A DNA stretch of 64,000 nt from assembly GCA_013400975.1 (NCBI GenBank), contig WBMZ01003496.1:62001-126000 (forward strand), given 5' to 3'. A program made the position numbers and the translations under genes. The DNA comes from Atrichornis clamosus. Taxonomy: Eukaryota > Chordata > Aves > Passeriformes > Menuridae. This document shows, piece after piece, positions 1 to 12,944 of this stretch. Below the pieces are notes generated by a model, which was not told where the DNA came from, did no database searches, and saw only the letters and a list, made by a program, of their open reading frames with translations. How positions within the stretch are numbered: the stretch's first letter is position 1; each line of letters begins with the position of its first letter.

Positions 1-1260
1 GAGAGATTTAAGCAGGGAATTTAGTCTCTGGAGGAAAAGGGAACAGAACACACCCAAGCAATCATTGCACTAAGATTTTTTTTCTTTTTTTAATTTTTCT
101 TTGTTAATTTTTCAGGAAGGCTTTTGAATTGCCAGTTAACTCTATATGGAATTAATGTTCTCTTCCTCTGACTGATCCCCAGGCCCCTACAACTGTGTTT
201 TGGCTGTTGTTTGAAGGGACATGAAATTAAAGTTCATGGGGTCGTGTTGGTTTCTAACGGGAAGAGTCTTCAATCCTGTGCTTGCAGATTGTCCCTGAAA
301 TCCCCAGTTTGTCCTGCAGTGATCCCACTGGTTTGTAACGCGTGTGTGTACAAAACACCTACTTATGGCCACCGGCCAGTTGGTGGAGCTCATTCTCATT
401 ATGGGAGATGTCCCAGGGCACGTTCGTGAGTGCCCCCGTAGGTCTGGGTTGTGTTTGCAGTCCTGCCCCTGGTGTGCTTTGGTGGCCCTGGGTAAATCAC
501 CTCTCCTCTGCAATGGGGAACAAAACCCCAACTTCCTTTGTAAGTGAGATCTACTGAGGAAAATACACTGTGGGAGTTAGGAAATGATGATAATAATTCC
601 AGTAGGAGTTCAGGTTGGACCTCTCATTGGGGAGTGTTAGGGATAGGTCAGTTGGGGAGTGAATACCAAATGACAACACTATGTGGTTCAAATATACAGC
701 CCTGTGAGTATTTAAGCTGTTAATGAGTGGTGTATCTTTTCAGCCCCGTGCCCCTGCCCTGTCTATCAGTTACCATGTCTATCCAGCATGGAGTGATGGG
801 AGCTTGTGGGTGAGAGAAGCTGAGTTCCTGCTGCTGCTGCTGTTGTGGGTTGTTTTTAAACACGGAGGGCATGTCACTGTTCCTCAGTTGTCATTTGCTA
901 AGTCAGGGCGATCTGTGGCTCCAGAAGGCTGTGACACAAACAGAATAGAAAGAAAATATTTTGTCAATTGCTGAAAGTGGCCATGTGTTGCAATCAGATG
1001 TGCAGGAATTAGAAAAACAAGAACAAGGAAACCTTGTGTATAGCATCAAAGGCAGCCTTGGCTCACACTTTGAAGAGCACAAGCATGGCCCACATTGTTT
1101 GTTGGTTTTCTCCCAGTTTGTGTGCTTGAAGCCCTTGAGCTTTTGGGCATGTTTAGGGTGTGTTGACACTGTAAGGCAAACCCATGTTAGGCAATTGAAA
1201 TGTCAGAAATAGGCTTATAGGGACATCCTGAGTACCTGGAGCCATGACAAGGATACATCT
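1..1260. other. Unique noncoding sequence, no gene seen
   Basis: No open frame here is longer than about 114 codons and none has a recognisable domain or splice-bounded coding pattern. A T-rich stretch lies near 77-111 and a short CTG run near 828-843. I recognise no interspersed repeat. The segment is read as intergenic or intronic DNA; an unannotated lncRNA exon cannot be excluded. Confidence 0.6.
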
Positions 1261-1300
1261 GGAAAAAAAAAAAAGGAAAAAGAAAAAAAGAAAAAGAAAG
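1261..1300. repeat. A-rich purine tract (A/G low-complexity)
   Basis: Forty bases are almost entirely A with scattered G, with blocks of 12, 5, 7 and 5 A separated by one or two G. This is simple low-complexity sequence. A 79-codon open frame starting just upstream encodes a Lys-rich run only because of this tract and is not a gene. Confidence 0.85.
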
Positions 1301-2579
1301 TCATTTCAATGGATCACACAGAATCAGAGCTGGTATTCAGGGCCATGTGGCCATTACAGGTTGTTAGGGTCTCTCCCCTGGGCATGGTGTATCTACACAC
1401 AGCCATCCAGGAGTATGTTTGTAGATGCTGAGCAGAATCCTTATCACCTTTTTGTTCTGAATCAAGTTGATGTTGTTCTTTGAAGGTTTGACCCACTGTA
1501 GCCAAATTTCTACTGGAAGTTATTTTTGGCTGGATTCTCAGTGCTAGTAAGGGTTGATTTTGTGCTGCAGCCACGCTATTTCTTTAGTGATTTTTAGCCA
1601 ATTTTTTTGTCCTGCTTTTGGTTATTTCTCTTCATGAAAGATGTGGGAGTTAGTGGCCTCACACTCCCATCATTTTGACGGAAATGGGCCTGGGGAGTTA
1701 AAAGCTAATGGAGAGCTACTGTGACAGGTAGATCCAAAGGAATCACAGTTAGATAGGGCAGAGGAAATTGGGCTATAAAGAGCATTGAATGAGAAGTTCA
1801 AGTTGCCTGAGAAAAAAAAATCTTGCAGAGAAAAAATTCCAGCATGTTTTGTTAAAAGCTGGCAAAGCATTGCCAAAACACAATCAAGGTCTTATGCTGG
1901 GACGTGTCTGACAATGTTGATTGTTGACTGTGGGCTGATGCAACATCTGTGGAAGTGTGTTAGGAATTCGTGTCCAACATGCACTTCATCTCTCTTTCTA
2001 CCTAGTAATCCTTATGTACTATTTCAAACGCTCCCATTTTTCATAAATGATCTGTTACAAAATGCTCCTTCTTTGTCCCCCTCCGGAGCTCAGATTTCTC
2101 TCGCTGACCCCATGTGCTCCTAACCCATAACAGATGAGATGTGCTGCCCATCTTTGTGTCCATCCAAACGTCAGGCATGCTCCAAGGAATGTTTATTCCT
2201 GAACTGTCCTTTTGCACACCAGGAACAAAGCAAGCTCCCCTTGATTTTTTGCTGAATGAATGGGATCTTGGCATAGACCACTTCTCTTTTCCATAATGCC
2301 TCCAGAACACTGTGGGCTTTTGGGTCTGTGTCCATGATCTGAGGCACACAGCAGCTCTTCTGTGTCTTCTCTGAAGACTGGATTTTGTCTTTTGTGATCA
2401 TGGACACACTCTCCAGAGTTCTCTATCAGACTGAAAGCACTGACCATTTGTATTTCCTGAAGTTACAGCAAAGGAAACAATTGTTAAGGTGGGAAAAAGG
2501 AAAGAAAGGGCACTGATTGCTTTTGATAATTTTTAAGGAATTGTAAGTTTTACTTAAGACTAACAAAAGAGATTTGTAT
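1301..2579. other. Unique noncoding sequence, no gene seen
   Basis: Overlapping open frames up to 112 codons occur on both strands between about 1785 and 2450. They have no recognisable domains and overlap each other in several frames, as expected by chance. No repeat family is recognised. Confidence 0.55.
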
Positions 2580-2700
2580 CTAATAAAAGTGGCATTAGTG
2601 CAGCTAGATAATTAACATAATCATGCCTAATTTCAGTATAATTAGAATCAGCATTAGTATAATTAGAACATGCATAAAATTAGCACAAAGATATTTTAAG
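2580..2700. promoter_or_regulatory. Candidate AT-rich regulatory island with duplicated homeodomain-like sites
   Basis: The segment is AT-rich and full of TAATTA and ATTAG motifs. The 12-mer GTATAATTAGAA occurs twice, at 2636-2647 and 2657-2668, and GCATTAGT occurs at 2592-2599 and 2651-2658. Repeated TAAT cores are typical of homeodomain-binding enhancers, but they are also common by chance in AT-rich DNA. The regulatory role is inference. No open frame of note crosses it. Confidence 0.25.
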
Positions 2701-5700
2701 CATAGGGTCTGTTGTGCTGTTGACTAATCTGGCCTGGTCAGTAAAGCTGCTGTCACTCTGCATTTCCGGTGATTTCTGGGGAGTAGTTCATGCGCTGGCA
2801 TGGCAGAAGAACTAGTGGAGATTGGCAGTGTCAGTGATACAGCTGGAGTCCTCTGCCGGGAATTTCTTGCTGATGGAGAGTGTGTTGTTGGGCTAATAAT
2901 ATTTTGTGAAGATGCTCAAGTGTATCAATTAGCCCTGTGTGGATTACCAAGATTTTCCTCCCTCCATCCAGCAGAGAGCACACTTTGGGAATGGCCATGT
3001 TGTACTTCTCTGGGTAAAAACTGTCCTGGAGTCTTTGGTGGGACTGTGTCAGTTTTCACCAGCCAAAGGTGTAGTGACCTTTTGCATTGGTTTGGACATT
3101 TGTTATTGGAGAGGTTAAGCTGCATGAAGGCTATTTAATTACAGACCTGCAATGGTTTCTGCATGCTTTCCCTGGAATTCATTGTACATTCAGGAAGGTG
3201 TGTAAATCAAACAACCAGCACATCAGGCAGGGGGTGGGGGCTGAGCAGGAGGAATTATTGGATGCCCTCATAAAACTTTAAAAGGCTTGAATGTCAAGTT
3301 TAAACTCTTGGGGCCTTAAAACTTGAGTCTCAAGGCACTTCTACCTGCTGTTTCATCACATAAGCTTTTCACTGTTCATGAACTGCAAACCCAAGATGAT
3401 TATGACTTCTATTTCCCTGCAGTGTATTTAATTTCCCTTTACTGTTGTCATCATACCCATGTCTGAACCACCTTTCATCTCCTCCTACCACTCATCATCC
3501 TTTCAGTCGGAGCCAGTGATGCATAGGCTTTTTAAATAGAGTGTTCCTTGTAGGCTCTTATATCAAAATCTGTTTAACCTCTGGTGCTTTCAAGCTTAAG
3601 GCAAAATCACTGTATATTAGCAGTTCTAATGCGTAACTGCACTCAACAGGAGAGTTAGCAAATCTGCAGAGTGATACCGCAGCACACAGGGGATAAGCCT
3701 GCTGCCAGCTGTGGCCAGATGTTTGGCTCCGTGCTCCCTGCCCAGGCCATGGGTGCCCCGCGCTGACCCCATGCCACAGCCAGGCACCTCCTGTGGCTGC
3801 AGACACCCACCCTGGCTGACCTGCCCTTGGGGTGAAAGAGATGATCCTAAACTCAGCTGGCAGGGTCAGGAGGGCTCTGGGCCCTTCCCTGTCACCATGG
3901 ACAGACTTTCCAGGCACTTCCTTGCAGTGGTTTTGCCCAAGGGGAACACCACATGTCTCATCCTCTGCTGTCCCTGCGTCCCAGGGAGCCCCTTTGCATC
4001 CTGGCTCCTTGTTCTTTATCTCCCTGTGAGCTGCCTGTCCCTGGGGTAATCTGAGACTCTTGGGCCTCTTCCCTGCTGTAGCATTTAACAGCAGACACTG
4101 TGCATGCCTCATCAAAAATACTTTACATGATACCCTAAGTGACAGAGAGATTTACACGCAGATAAAGGCAGCAGCATCCACAGCAGAGCAATTAAACTGA
4201 CAGCTCAGTGGCTCAAATTTGAATTTAGAGGAAGTTTAGGACCACGTGCAGTTGGATCTCCCCTTTGATAAGAGTTAGCTGAAGCAAAGCAACAGCAAGT
4301 AACAATTCCCAATGCTTCTGCTGTAGCAAAAATGATAGAAAGTGTGCGTGGGGAGGGGAGCCTGAATTGAAGTCTTGGCTCCCCAGTTAGCTCATACATT
4401 TTTGAGGTCAAAGCAACAACAATTGTGACAACAGAAGAACTTGTAGATAGTGGTTCAGTGTAGTAAGCTCCCCATAAAACATTCACTTAAGGCAAGATGC
4501 TTCAGTTAACACTCAAATCCAGGGAGAATCTTATCACTTGCTGATCATCTTGCAAGGGGGAGAAAAATTCTGTGCTGCACAGTGCTCATTTCTGAGGGTG
4601 AACGAGCCTCTTGGCTCAGTCTGAGGCTCTTTGCCCAGATATTTATTCTATCAGTCCAGTTTTATAACAACCTAGGAGTAATTCACTCGATTTTCTTTCT
4701 TGCAGAGTATCAAAATGCTCTGCTAATGAGAAATGGGCAAATGAATCTAAGGAAATAACTCCACTTTCCCTGAATATTTCCTCATGCCTGGGATCAAACC
4801 CAAAGCCAAGCTGAGCCTTACTACTAGGATGGATTCGTGCTTTTCCAGTGTTGTTTTTGATTGCTTCTCACATCCCATCCCAGCTTTGGAGTTTGGGTTT
4901 GGATAGAAGCAGCAGTGCTGAAAGGTTATGAAATGGTTGTTTCCGTCATGTCTCTGGCCCAGTCAGCCACAGAAATAGTTTGAAGTTTTGGTGGAGCCTC
5001 GGAAATTAATCTTCAGCCATGAACTTTGGGAAAATCTATGGATGGCCTGGGAGACGCTGCGTTCTGAGGCTTTAAAAGCTGACTAGCAAAATTATTGCTT
5101 TGGAGATAGTGGGAGATAACGGAGATATATCTTCAGTTGGTTGTATTTTAGCACTGCTGCTAAGGTGCAAGGAGTAAATGGTTGAAAAAAAATTCCCCTT
5201 TTATCTCATCTTTGTGATGAGAAGACAGGAGGTGCTTTGGTATAGCAAAACCTCATCAGTTGTTATGATTTGGCTTTGCAAACCTCAAACCAGGGAGGTT
5301 GGGGTCTGGCTTCCATTATATTCTAACCAAAAAGTTCATGTAGAAGAGCTTTTCTGCTCAAAACTCTGCTGAATTTGTCCTAAATTCAGTTTAATCACAG
5401 CAAAACCTAAACTCTTAGTCCTTCAGGGTCTGTCTGTCACTGTTGTTAATGTGTTGCTGTGTGGGGTTTGATAGACAAATGAACTCTGAGAGGGTATTTT
5501 TCATACATGTACACAAACACACACAAATGTGAATATATGCATATATACATTGCAGCATCACGAGGTTCTCTCTGGTTTGACCACAGTGGTTTCTCCCTAG
5601 CCACAGAAATCCCATGGCTTCACTTGCCAGCTGCTATTTTCATTTGTGTTGGGGTGAAATCAAAACCCACTTGGCATGCTCCAAGCATGGAGGGCAGACA

Positions 5701-5904
5701 GCGTGCCAACAGCGTGCCACCAAGGGAGAGAGCTCTCTGCTGGGTTTTGTCTCCTCTGCCTTTGCAATGCCTGGTGAGCTGCAGCCTGACGTGCACCAGA
5801 AAGAGCAAAAGGAACACGGGGATCATGTGCTGGATGTGCTGGATGGGAACAATACTGAGAAATTTTAAGATCAACCCTAATAAATATACTTACAGTGTAT
5901 GAGT
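2701..5904. other. Unique noncoding sequence, no gene seen
   Basis: The part near 3700-4060 is GC-richer and stop-poor, which gives a 185-codon frame on the minus strand (3558-4115) and overlapping plus frames. None has a recognisable domain. A short CA/AT-rich stretch lies at 5510-5550. No repeat family is recognised with confidence. Confidence 0.55.
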
Positions 5905-6015
5905 AGGACTAAATTAATAGCAGGCATAACTCTTTTAAAAGTCACTTGACTTTAATTGACATATCATTATAATTGGCAATTATCTTAATTGAAATACATG
6001 GCATAAATATTGTGC
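5905..6015. promoter_or_regulatory. Candidate AT-rich regulatory island with inverted TAATTG pair
   Basis: A dense AT-rich stretch contains a perfect inverted repeat ATAATTG-G-CAATTAT at 5969-5983, flanked by TTAATTGA (5952-5959) and CTTAATTGA (5984-5992) and by CACTTGA, which resembles an NKX2 site, at 5943-5949. Several homeodomain-type cores within 60 bp suggest an enhancer core. This is motif reading only; no conservation test was possible. Confidence 0.28.
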
Positions 6016-6466
6016 TCTGGAAAGCTTCCAGTCCTTCTTTATTAGAGTATTAAGCCACAACACATGCAGATTACATGGAAATACCACTGGAGCATTTGTT
6101 AAAAGAAATTCCTTTCTTATGTCTCTTTCTTGTATTTTTATATCTATGTGTATATATGTAAATATGGAGAAAAAAAGTCATGAGGACATACTGAGTATTG
6201 TCAATACAGACTTTTAAACAATTTCAAGCGATTCCACTAAAGGGTTTCTACAAGTTTCACACTCTGCTTTTGTGGAAATCAGCTTTCAAGTCAGTCAGGC
6301 TAGAGATTAGATCCAAAAGATTTAAAACCCCTATAGATCAAAAGCAGATGCTCTTAGAAGACATTTCAGCCAAGACAAGCCGTCTGGGGACATTGTTACA
6401 GCGGGAGAAGACAATTTATCATTAAAACATGAAAGCCTCTGTTCAATAATAACCAGATGTATTAAC
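6016..6466. other. Unique noncoding sequence, no gene seen
   Basis: AT-rich sequence with a run of TA/TG-rich bases near 6130-6165. No coding frame or repeat family is recognised. Confidence 0.6.
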
Positions 6467-6528
6467 AAAAAAAAAAAAAAAAGAAGAAGGAAAGGAAAAG
6501 AAAAGGAGAGGGAATGAAAAAAAATAGG
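6467..6528. repeat. Poly-A followed by an A/G purine tract
   Basis: About sixteen consecutive A are followed by GAAGAAGG-type purine sequence and another A run, ending near 6528. No identifiable retroposon body lies upstream, so this is called low-complexity rather than a retroposon tail. Confidence 0.8.
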
Positions 6529-6969
6529 GGTGTCAAGGTCTTGATTCATTTGTCTCCCACTAGAAATCATCTTTATCCCATACTTAGGAAACGAGTGCAG
6601 ATTCTTTGATGCCAAGACATAATATAAGAAAAATTGAAACATTTCACATTGTAAATCCTTGGCAATTGTCAAGGAAATTTTAATTATATAGAATTCTGTG
6701 TTGCCTTAGGTAAAGATAAGGAGCAATCAAGTTAAAGAGCAGTTTCCATTACTTAAAATAAAAAGTGCGGGGAAGACCTGACAGGGGTGTTTCAGACCCT
6801 TCTGTCTTTCTGTACCAGTTTTCACTTTTTCCTATCTTCACTCTAAGCTAATGCAACTTGGCCACAGTGCTTGTCTCTACCCTAAAACCTCCCCTCCAAA
6901 CATTTGAAAGCATCATTTAAGCCTTCCCCACATAGCAGAGGGATTGCTGTGACCCACAGGCACAGTGGG
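6529..6969. other. Unique noncoding sequence, no gene seen
   Basis: No open frame with coding character and no repeat recognised. Confidence 0.55.
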
Positions 6970-7085
6970 ATGGGATGAGTGCCCTCATCAGACACAGGAT
7001 ACCAAGGGGAGAGACAGGAAGTGAAACTTTCAGGATCTAATTTTCCTGTCTCATAATCTAACCACTAGAGAGCATCCCTTCCCAG
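6970..7085 (+). repeat. Probable degenerate amniote MIR-type SINE tail
   Basis: The end reads CTAACCACTAGAGAGCATCC (7059-7078), matching the CTAACCACTAGAC...TGCCTCC type 3' end of amniote MIR elements. Upstream, GACAGGAAGT (7014-7023) fits the MIR segment after the ACACAGG/AAGT motif. The rest is diverged. This is remembered consensus, not an alignment, so family assignment is moderate. Confidence 0.42.
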
Positions 7086-10000
7086 TGAAATGTATAGCTC
7101 TGGAACACAGGAAATGCATCTGCTGCCAGGGTATGGGGAGCAGGAGGACCTCCTCACTATTCTTCTTTTACGGGCCATGCTATAAGAGAGTGGGTGTGAT
7201 TAACAACAGTCATTATAATATATTTAAAATCAATTCCAGGTCTGTGGTTAGACATTTCAGGGTAAAATTCCCTGGGGAACAAGTACATTTAAGAACTCAG
7301 AGCAAGTAAAGTGAGGTGAGGACACGAGTTCTTTGCCACTGCCACCAAGTGGGTCACAGAGCAATCTGCCTGAGCTCGCCAGTCATCCCACAAAATGAGA
7401 CACAAACTTCATTGCTGCTCTCGTAGGAGAATGGGAGTGAAATACACACAACGTGAGAGAAGGGAGGGAACTCACTGAAAAGTGTTCTAATTGATGTTTC
7501 TGAAAATTGCTCATTCCTTGGCATGGAAGCTCTTGGGAGAAGTTTATTGGTTCTGATAAAGCTCTGGGGAAAACCTACTCTGGTTTGGGATAAAATTTTT
7601 GATGGTTTGGAAGAGACTTGGCCATCCTGCACAAGTTTGAAAGGGAACACAAAACCTGTAGGGCTCTCCTGATACCTCCTGTGAGCCAGGCAGATTTGAA
7701 CTAAGGTCTCTGATTTGCTGGTGATCCTGAAAAATGGGCACCTCTATCTCTGCTGTGAAGAAGACCTTTGTCCTGGCCCTGAGGAACCTTCTCAATACAA
7801 CTGTTGTCAAAAGCAATAAAGAGAGAGATTGCCAGATTCAGTAAAATGTGATCACATGTTCCCTGTCACATCGAGTATCTCACATCTAAGGCCGTGTCAT
7901 CATTTGCTTTCTGTCTAAGCTTCTGCCTGTGCTGTCCTTGACAGGGGATTTGGAAGAAAGCACAAACTGATCAGACAGGCAAAGATGGTGCTTGGCCCCT
8001 CAAGAGGACAGGGAAGACAATTTAGGGAGTGTCTCCTAGAGCTGTGATCAGAAACCCTGGAGACCTAGGACATGGATTTGTGTTTTTCCATGGCTCTTGG
8101 AGCACGGAGCACAGGTCACTGTCACAGAGGTCTCTTGTCTGTAGGTGGCTTCTGGGCTCCAGTCAAGCCCTGCTACAAGGGTGCAAAACCAGATTTTGTC
8201 AGGGGAAAACATTTTCCAAGGAAAATACAAGGAAACTGTGCCAAAATCTGGAAATCATATCAGCATGCCTGCCCTTTAGGAACTGGAAGACTTTAGCAAA
8301 GTAATTCCGTTCCTTTTCTTTGAATAAGAAAAGAAAGACTTTGCCATCTTTCAATCCAACAAGAACAGTTGTGGTAGAAAGTACTGAGCTTTCTGGAAAA
8401 CTTCACTTGGGTGAGCTGGAGAACTGTCACCATGGAAAAAAATGAAATTCATTATATTATTTCTTCTCTGTGTGCCAAGCACCATTCATTTCAAGCAAAT
8501 CTGTTTACTGTTCTAGAGCACAGTTTGGCTCATCTACAGGATCAAGGAAGCATGAGATGGATGCTAGTTTTTGGCTATTCTCTTGGTGTCTCTGGAGCCA
8601 TGTGTGACAATTTGGGAGACTTGTGCAGATCTACAGACCCACTGGGAGCGAAGGCCCTTTAGTGGCACTTTTGCAGGTTGCAACATGCAGGTGTTGGCTG
8701 AAGGTGTTATGGTCTGGTATGGCAATTTCTGCTGTTTCAAGTGGTCTTCATCTCTCTTTCTTTCGGGAGGAAATCTCTGTGCATCTGCCTTGGAAGGCAA
8801 ATGTTTGTAAGCAGAGTGGACTGAAGCAGAGAAATCAGGTCTGGGGCCAGATTAACAGCACTGCTGTCATCAGAAAGCTGAGCACTGTCGTTCTTGTTCT
8901 GACTCACAGCAGAAGATCTGACTTAATTGGATCCAGACTGGATATGCATAGGGATTTGGAAGCCCCAAAAGTTTGGGAATTCACATCTGGACTTCTCAGC
9001 ATAGGTTGAAAGGTATGGAAAAACTGAAGAGAAGGGGCTGTTCAGCAACTGGGGGAAGACAAGATCAAGGAAAATACAACTTACAAGGGGAGTGACAGGT
9101 AGAAACATTCACTTTCTTTGCCCGGTGTTGCTCCAGTTGTGCCTATGTATCCTTGCCCATAATCCTCAGTGCCTGGGATTTGGGAGATGGAGATCCACTG
9201 GCACGGGGGTGCTGGTGGCCACCATGCTGACACTGTGGCTGCTGTCGCTGTGCCTGAACAGAAGCTTGTTTGGGGCACCACAAGTGGTTCATGTGGCCAC
9301 AGACACCACTTACACAGTGTGGGAGATCACACACATAAAAGTCTAGTGCAGAAGTGCACAAGCACAGACTCACACAGCCCTCGGGTCTTTTCTGTTAACA
9401 ATCAGACCCATAAAGCACTTAAAAATAAACCTATTTTTACAGCTCTGCACTGCTGTTCAACCAAGCATTTCAAGAAGCAAACAAAGCACCCATGCTCTGG
9501 AAATACGAGACTTCATTCCCATCCAGCAGTACAAATTGTACTCAGGAGAAAGTTGTGAAACCCTGTTTAAGTTCAGATTTGTATTCAGTTTTGCATACCT
9601 TTGATTCACCCTTCTGTAGGAGGTGTTTTTAATTTTTAGCCTTTGATAGCTCTGTACTTTTGTGGAGAAACCATTTCCCAGCAGTTTTTACTCAGGGTTA
9701 CAAGAGCATGAGGCAGAAACAGGTGAGGTTTTTGTCTCCCTTTTTTTGAATGTACATAGATACAAGAGGGAGGTGTGTTGAAGTGCAGAGCACCTTCTCT
9801 CCAGCTGTTTCGTGACTGCCTACAAGGGGAGTTAAAGAGGGCATCAGAAGATGCTCCCTGTCCTCTGCCACTCTCGGGCAGGGCTGATTCTAGGGTTCCT
9901 GCTGATGAACCATCCTGGTCACTCAGACAAGGGGTGGATTTCTTGTCTGGCACCAAAACGTGTTCTCCAGGGAGCTCTTATTTGTATCGAGGGCAGCCTT

Positions 10001-10299
10001 GCAGTGTGGACTTCAGGGGTGACTCTTGGGTGGAGAGGCAGCTGCTGCCAGAGAGGCATCCTCTGAGGAAAAAAAAACAAACAACAAAAACAATGAAGCT
10101 CTGTCTTCTAAACAATGTCTTACATCATCCAGAACAAAAGGGTCCTCATTCTCCTTGGAGATCCAAACCCAAAACAAAGGAGTGTTTATAATAATTGATT
10201 ATAAATGCAGAATTGTTTGTTCTCCTTCTAATTTTTCTTTTCTTTTCCTACAATTCTTTCAAATAACATTACAAATCCATGCGCATTTGTCAAGATAAG
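7086..10299. other. Unique noncoding sequence, no gene seen
   Basis: Open frames up to 138 codons on both strands lack domains and overlap one another. A short A-rich tract lies at 10069-10093. No CR1 or MIR copy is recognised. A stretch near 9130-9330 is locally CA/TG-rich without forming a microsatellite. Confidence 0.55.
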
Positions 10300-10800
10300 T
10301 GAGCCACTCATTTTTCCCAATCCTTGCTTGCCTGCAAGGGCTTTAAACATTGCAACACTTGACATAAAGCAAAGATTTTTGCTGATAAGTGTGCGTAATG
10401 GTTCAAAACTGTTCCAGCAAGCAAATCTGGTTTCTCAAAGGTAAACGATACAAAAAGCTGGCCTTTGATTAAATATTCCAATCATTACATGCTAATGGTG
10501 CATGAAGCTGTGATTTATCAGCCAAAACAATGTGCTGGAAAATGAACATAATTCATTAAGCCTGAACCAAACTTCACTTGAGCTTTCCACTCACAATAAC
10601 TCTTGGCCAAGAGCAATTGGTGCCGTGCAGCAGAGGCCTGTTTGTAGGAGACCTCACATTTTTTATTCTGCTGTGCTCTCGAGGCACGAACTCCACCACC
10701 TGAGCCGCACTTTGCGGGAAGCAGCCACCGGAGCATCCATGCAGGAGCGCTGTCCCAAACTGCTTGTAAGGAAACCAGGGGCCACGGGGGGTTTATTTTT
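10300..10800. promoter_or_regulatory. Candidate conserved noncoding block, AT-rich then CpG-retaining
   Basis: The left half (about 10380-10570) is AT-rich with an apparent TCF/LEF site CCTTTGAT at 10462-10469, several TAAT/ATTA cores and GATTTAT. The right half (about 10670-10790) keeps a cluster of CpG dinucleotides in an otherwise CpG-poor background. This combination is typical of long-conserved vertebrate enhancers. Small open frames cross it on both strands but look non-coding. Regulatory function is inferred. Confidence 0.28.
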
Positions 10801-12944
10801 CTTGCATACCTGTTTTAGGCACCAGAGTGCAATTTCAGGGGCTCGTTTGACCTCAGTGAGCTCTTCCAACAATGAGTGAAGGAGACAAAGGGTTGTTTAA
10901 ACTCATCCTGAGCAAGCAGAGAGCTAAGAATTACTGGTTGGCGCTGGCATAGCGTGGCATTCCCCTCCTCACTGCTGTTTCCATCTCTGCTCTGGGAAGC
11001 TGCCGGAGGATGGACTGGTAGCTGATCCCCTCGCCTTGGCTTCCTGCCTCCCCTCCCTGTGAGAACAGTGCTTGGGAGCCAATGAAATGCAATTATTCCT
11101 CAGGCTGCAACTTGTTTATTTTTAGACTTGCCAGTGTGAGCTGGGGACACAGGCTGGTCAGGAATGGTTTCATGCTCTTTGCTACCTCCAAAGAAGGGAG
11201 TTTGATAGTGCTGGAGCATAGGGCTGGAGATGGTGTGCCGGCTGCTAGCAAGACATGTTGTCTGTTTTGATAACATCCTGGGGCTGGTTATCGTGTAGTA
11301 ACAAGGGCTGATTATTAAAAAAAGATGTCTGTTTTGTTACTGTGTCTTTGCTATAAAAGCAGTTGGGGAAAGGAGAGGATAAGATGCCAAATTGATTGTT
11401 GGTGTGGCTTCAGAGGGGGTTCATCATTATAGAGATATTTGTTCTGTTAGATTCAACTCAACGTAAATCAGGGTGAGGAAGCAGTTTACTCTGTTCCCCA
11501 TAGTCTCAAAACCTCAAAACCACCATGATTAAGTTCCTTGTCACCCACTTTGTGCAGCCAGCTGAACACCGAAGACATAAACCAAAAGAGTTTCCTGCCC
11601 CTCGCATCACATTATTTCACACACATGCTAGAGAAATAAAAAAATTATTTATAAAGTTTAACCAAAACCAAATCATCAAGCCCATGAAGCTTTAGAAGGA
11701 GACAAGCGGGGAGAGGGAGGAAGGTATTTTTGTCTGGAGAGGTGTACACAGGCATGTGGAATCTGCGCCCTGGCTGATTAGGTGGTCATGGGACTTGGGC
11801 AACAGCAGCAGTGCTGGGACTCACCGGCTGCACCGCTGCCCAGAGCTGCTGCTCCAGAGGGCTGTCAGCACTCCCAGTGAAGCCAGAAGTCCAGATATGA
11901 TGGGAAAGGGGCAAGGATGCCAAGCACCATCCAGGAAGGTTGTCCAGCACAGTGTATTGCATGATAACATCGCGCTGTGGGGTTGCTGTACTTTCTGTCC
12001 GTGTTCTGCAGCACGGGGTGTCTGAGCCGCGCTGGACACCCACGGGTGCTCCACCCTGTGCTCCGGCTCCCAGCCAGGACTGAGCCAACAAATGTGGTCG
12101 TGGGCTGTCATGTCTGCTGTAGCTTTTCTGCTTGGAGACTCTGGAGCTGGCCTAGAGGGGCCTCTTTGTCAGAGCTTGATGGTTTGTGCCAGGGATGATG
12201 GATAGCTCTGCTTGTAGAAGTAGGTTACACCTGCGGTTTGCTGGCAGCCTGCACACGGCCGTTCTGGGAAGCTGACGTGCCACTGCTGCATTAGTGGTGT
12301 GATTGACTAATTGGCTTCTCCTTTGATCTAGCAGAAAGCACTTGACACTTTTGGAAGAGGGAAGAAGGGAGAACCCCTCTCATCCCCTCTGTGTTGTGTA
12401 AGCAGGGTGCCGTGGGCTGTGCTGGCATCGTGCTGCTGGCGCGGGCAAAGGGAGGTAAAGAACAGGACTGAGTCTGGCCTCTTGGGCACGGATCAGCACT
12501 TGGCCTCTGCAGCTGGAGAAAAAGGTGGCATGTTAATCCAGAATGTGGGAGGGATGAGTTCTTGGTTGGTTCTGGGAAAAGGAGGGATTTGGGGGCCACT
12601 GAAGACATGCTGGCAAATCATCAGGTGACTGAAGAGTTCATGGCGCAGTAGATTTGAGGAACACAGGGGGTGGGGGAGTGGGTTGTTCTCACTGAAACCT
12701 AAAAGTGTGATAGATATCCTGGTAGCTGTGCTGTGTAGACACCACTGTCCGGTCACTGCGTTCCCTCTGCCACTGTTTCTCTTGGAGCTCAAATTAGATG
12801 CCAGGATAAAAGCTGTGGTCATACAATGTGGCCACTGGTTTTAGGAATAAGACCTTAAAAAGTGGACAGAGTGCTACAGACATTGAGTCAGGGAAAGGAA
12901 TGAGTGCAAGGAAAATGGTGATTAAACATCTAGGAGTTTTTCCA
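10801..12944. other. Unique noncoding sequence, no gene seen
   Basis: The GC-richer part, 11750-12130, is open in several overlapping frames on both strands at once, which points to few stop codons rather than coding. AT-rich bits occur near 11300-11340 and 11635-11670. No repeat is recognised. Confidence 0.55.

Noticed and set aside
3558..4115. 185-codon open frame on the minus strand
   Set aside because: It lies in GC-richer, stop-poor DNA with overlapping open frames on the other strand, has no domain, and no splice-bounded structure.
12665..12683. GGGGGTGGGGGAGTGGG as a quadruplex
   Set aside because: Three separated G-runs only, no fourth within seven bases.
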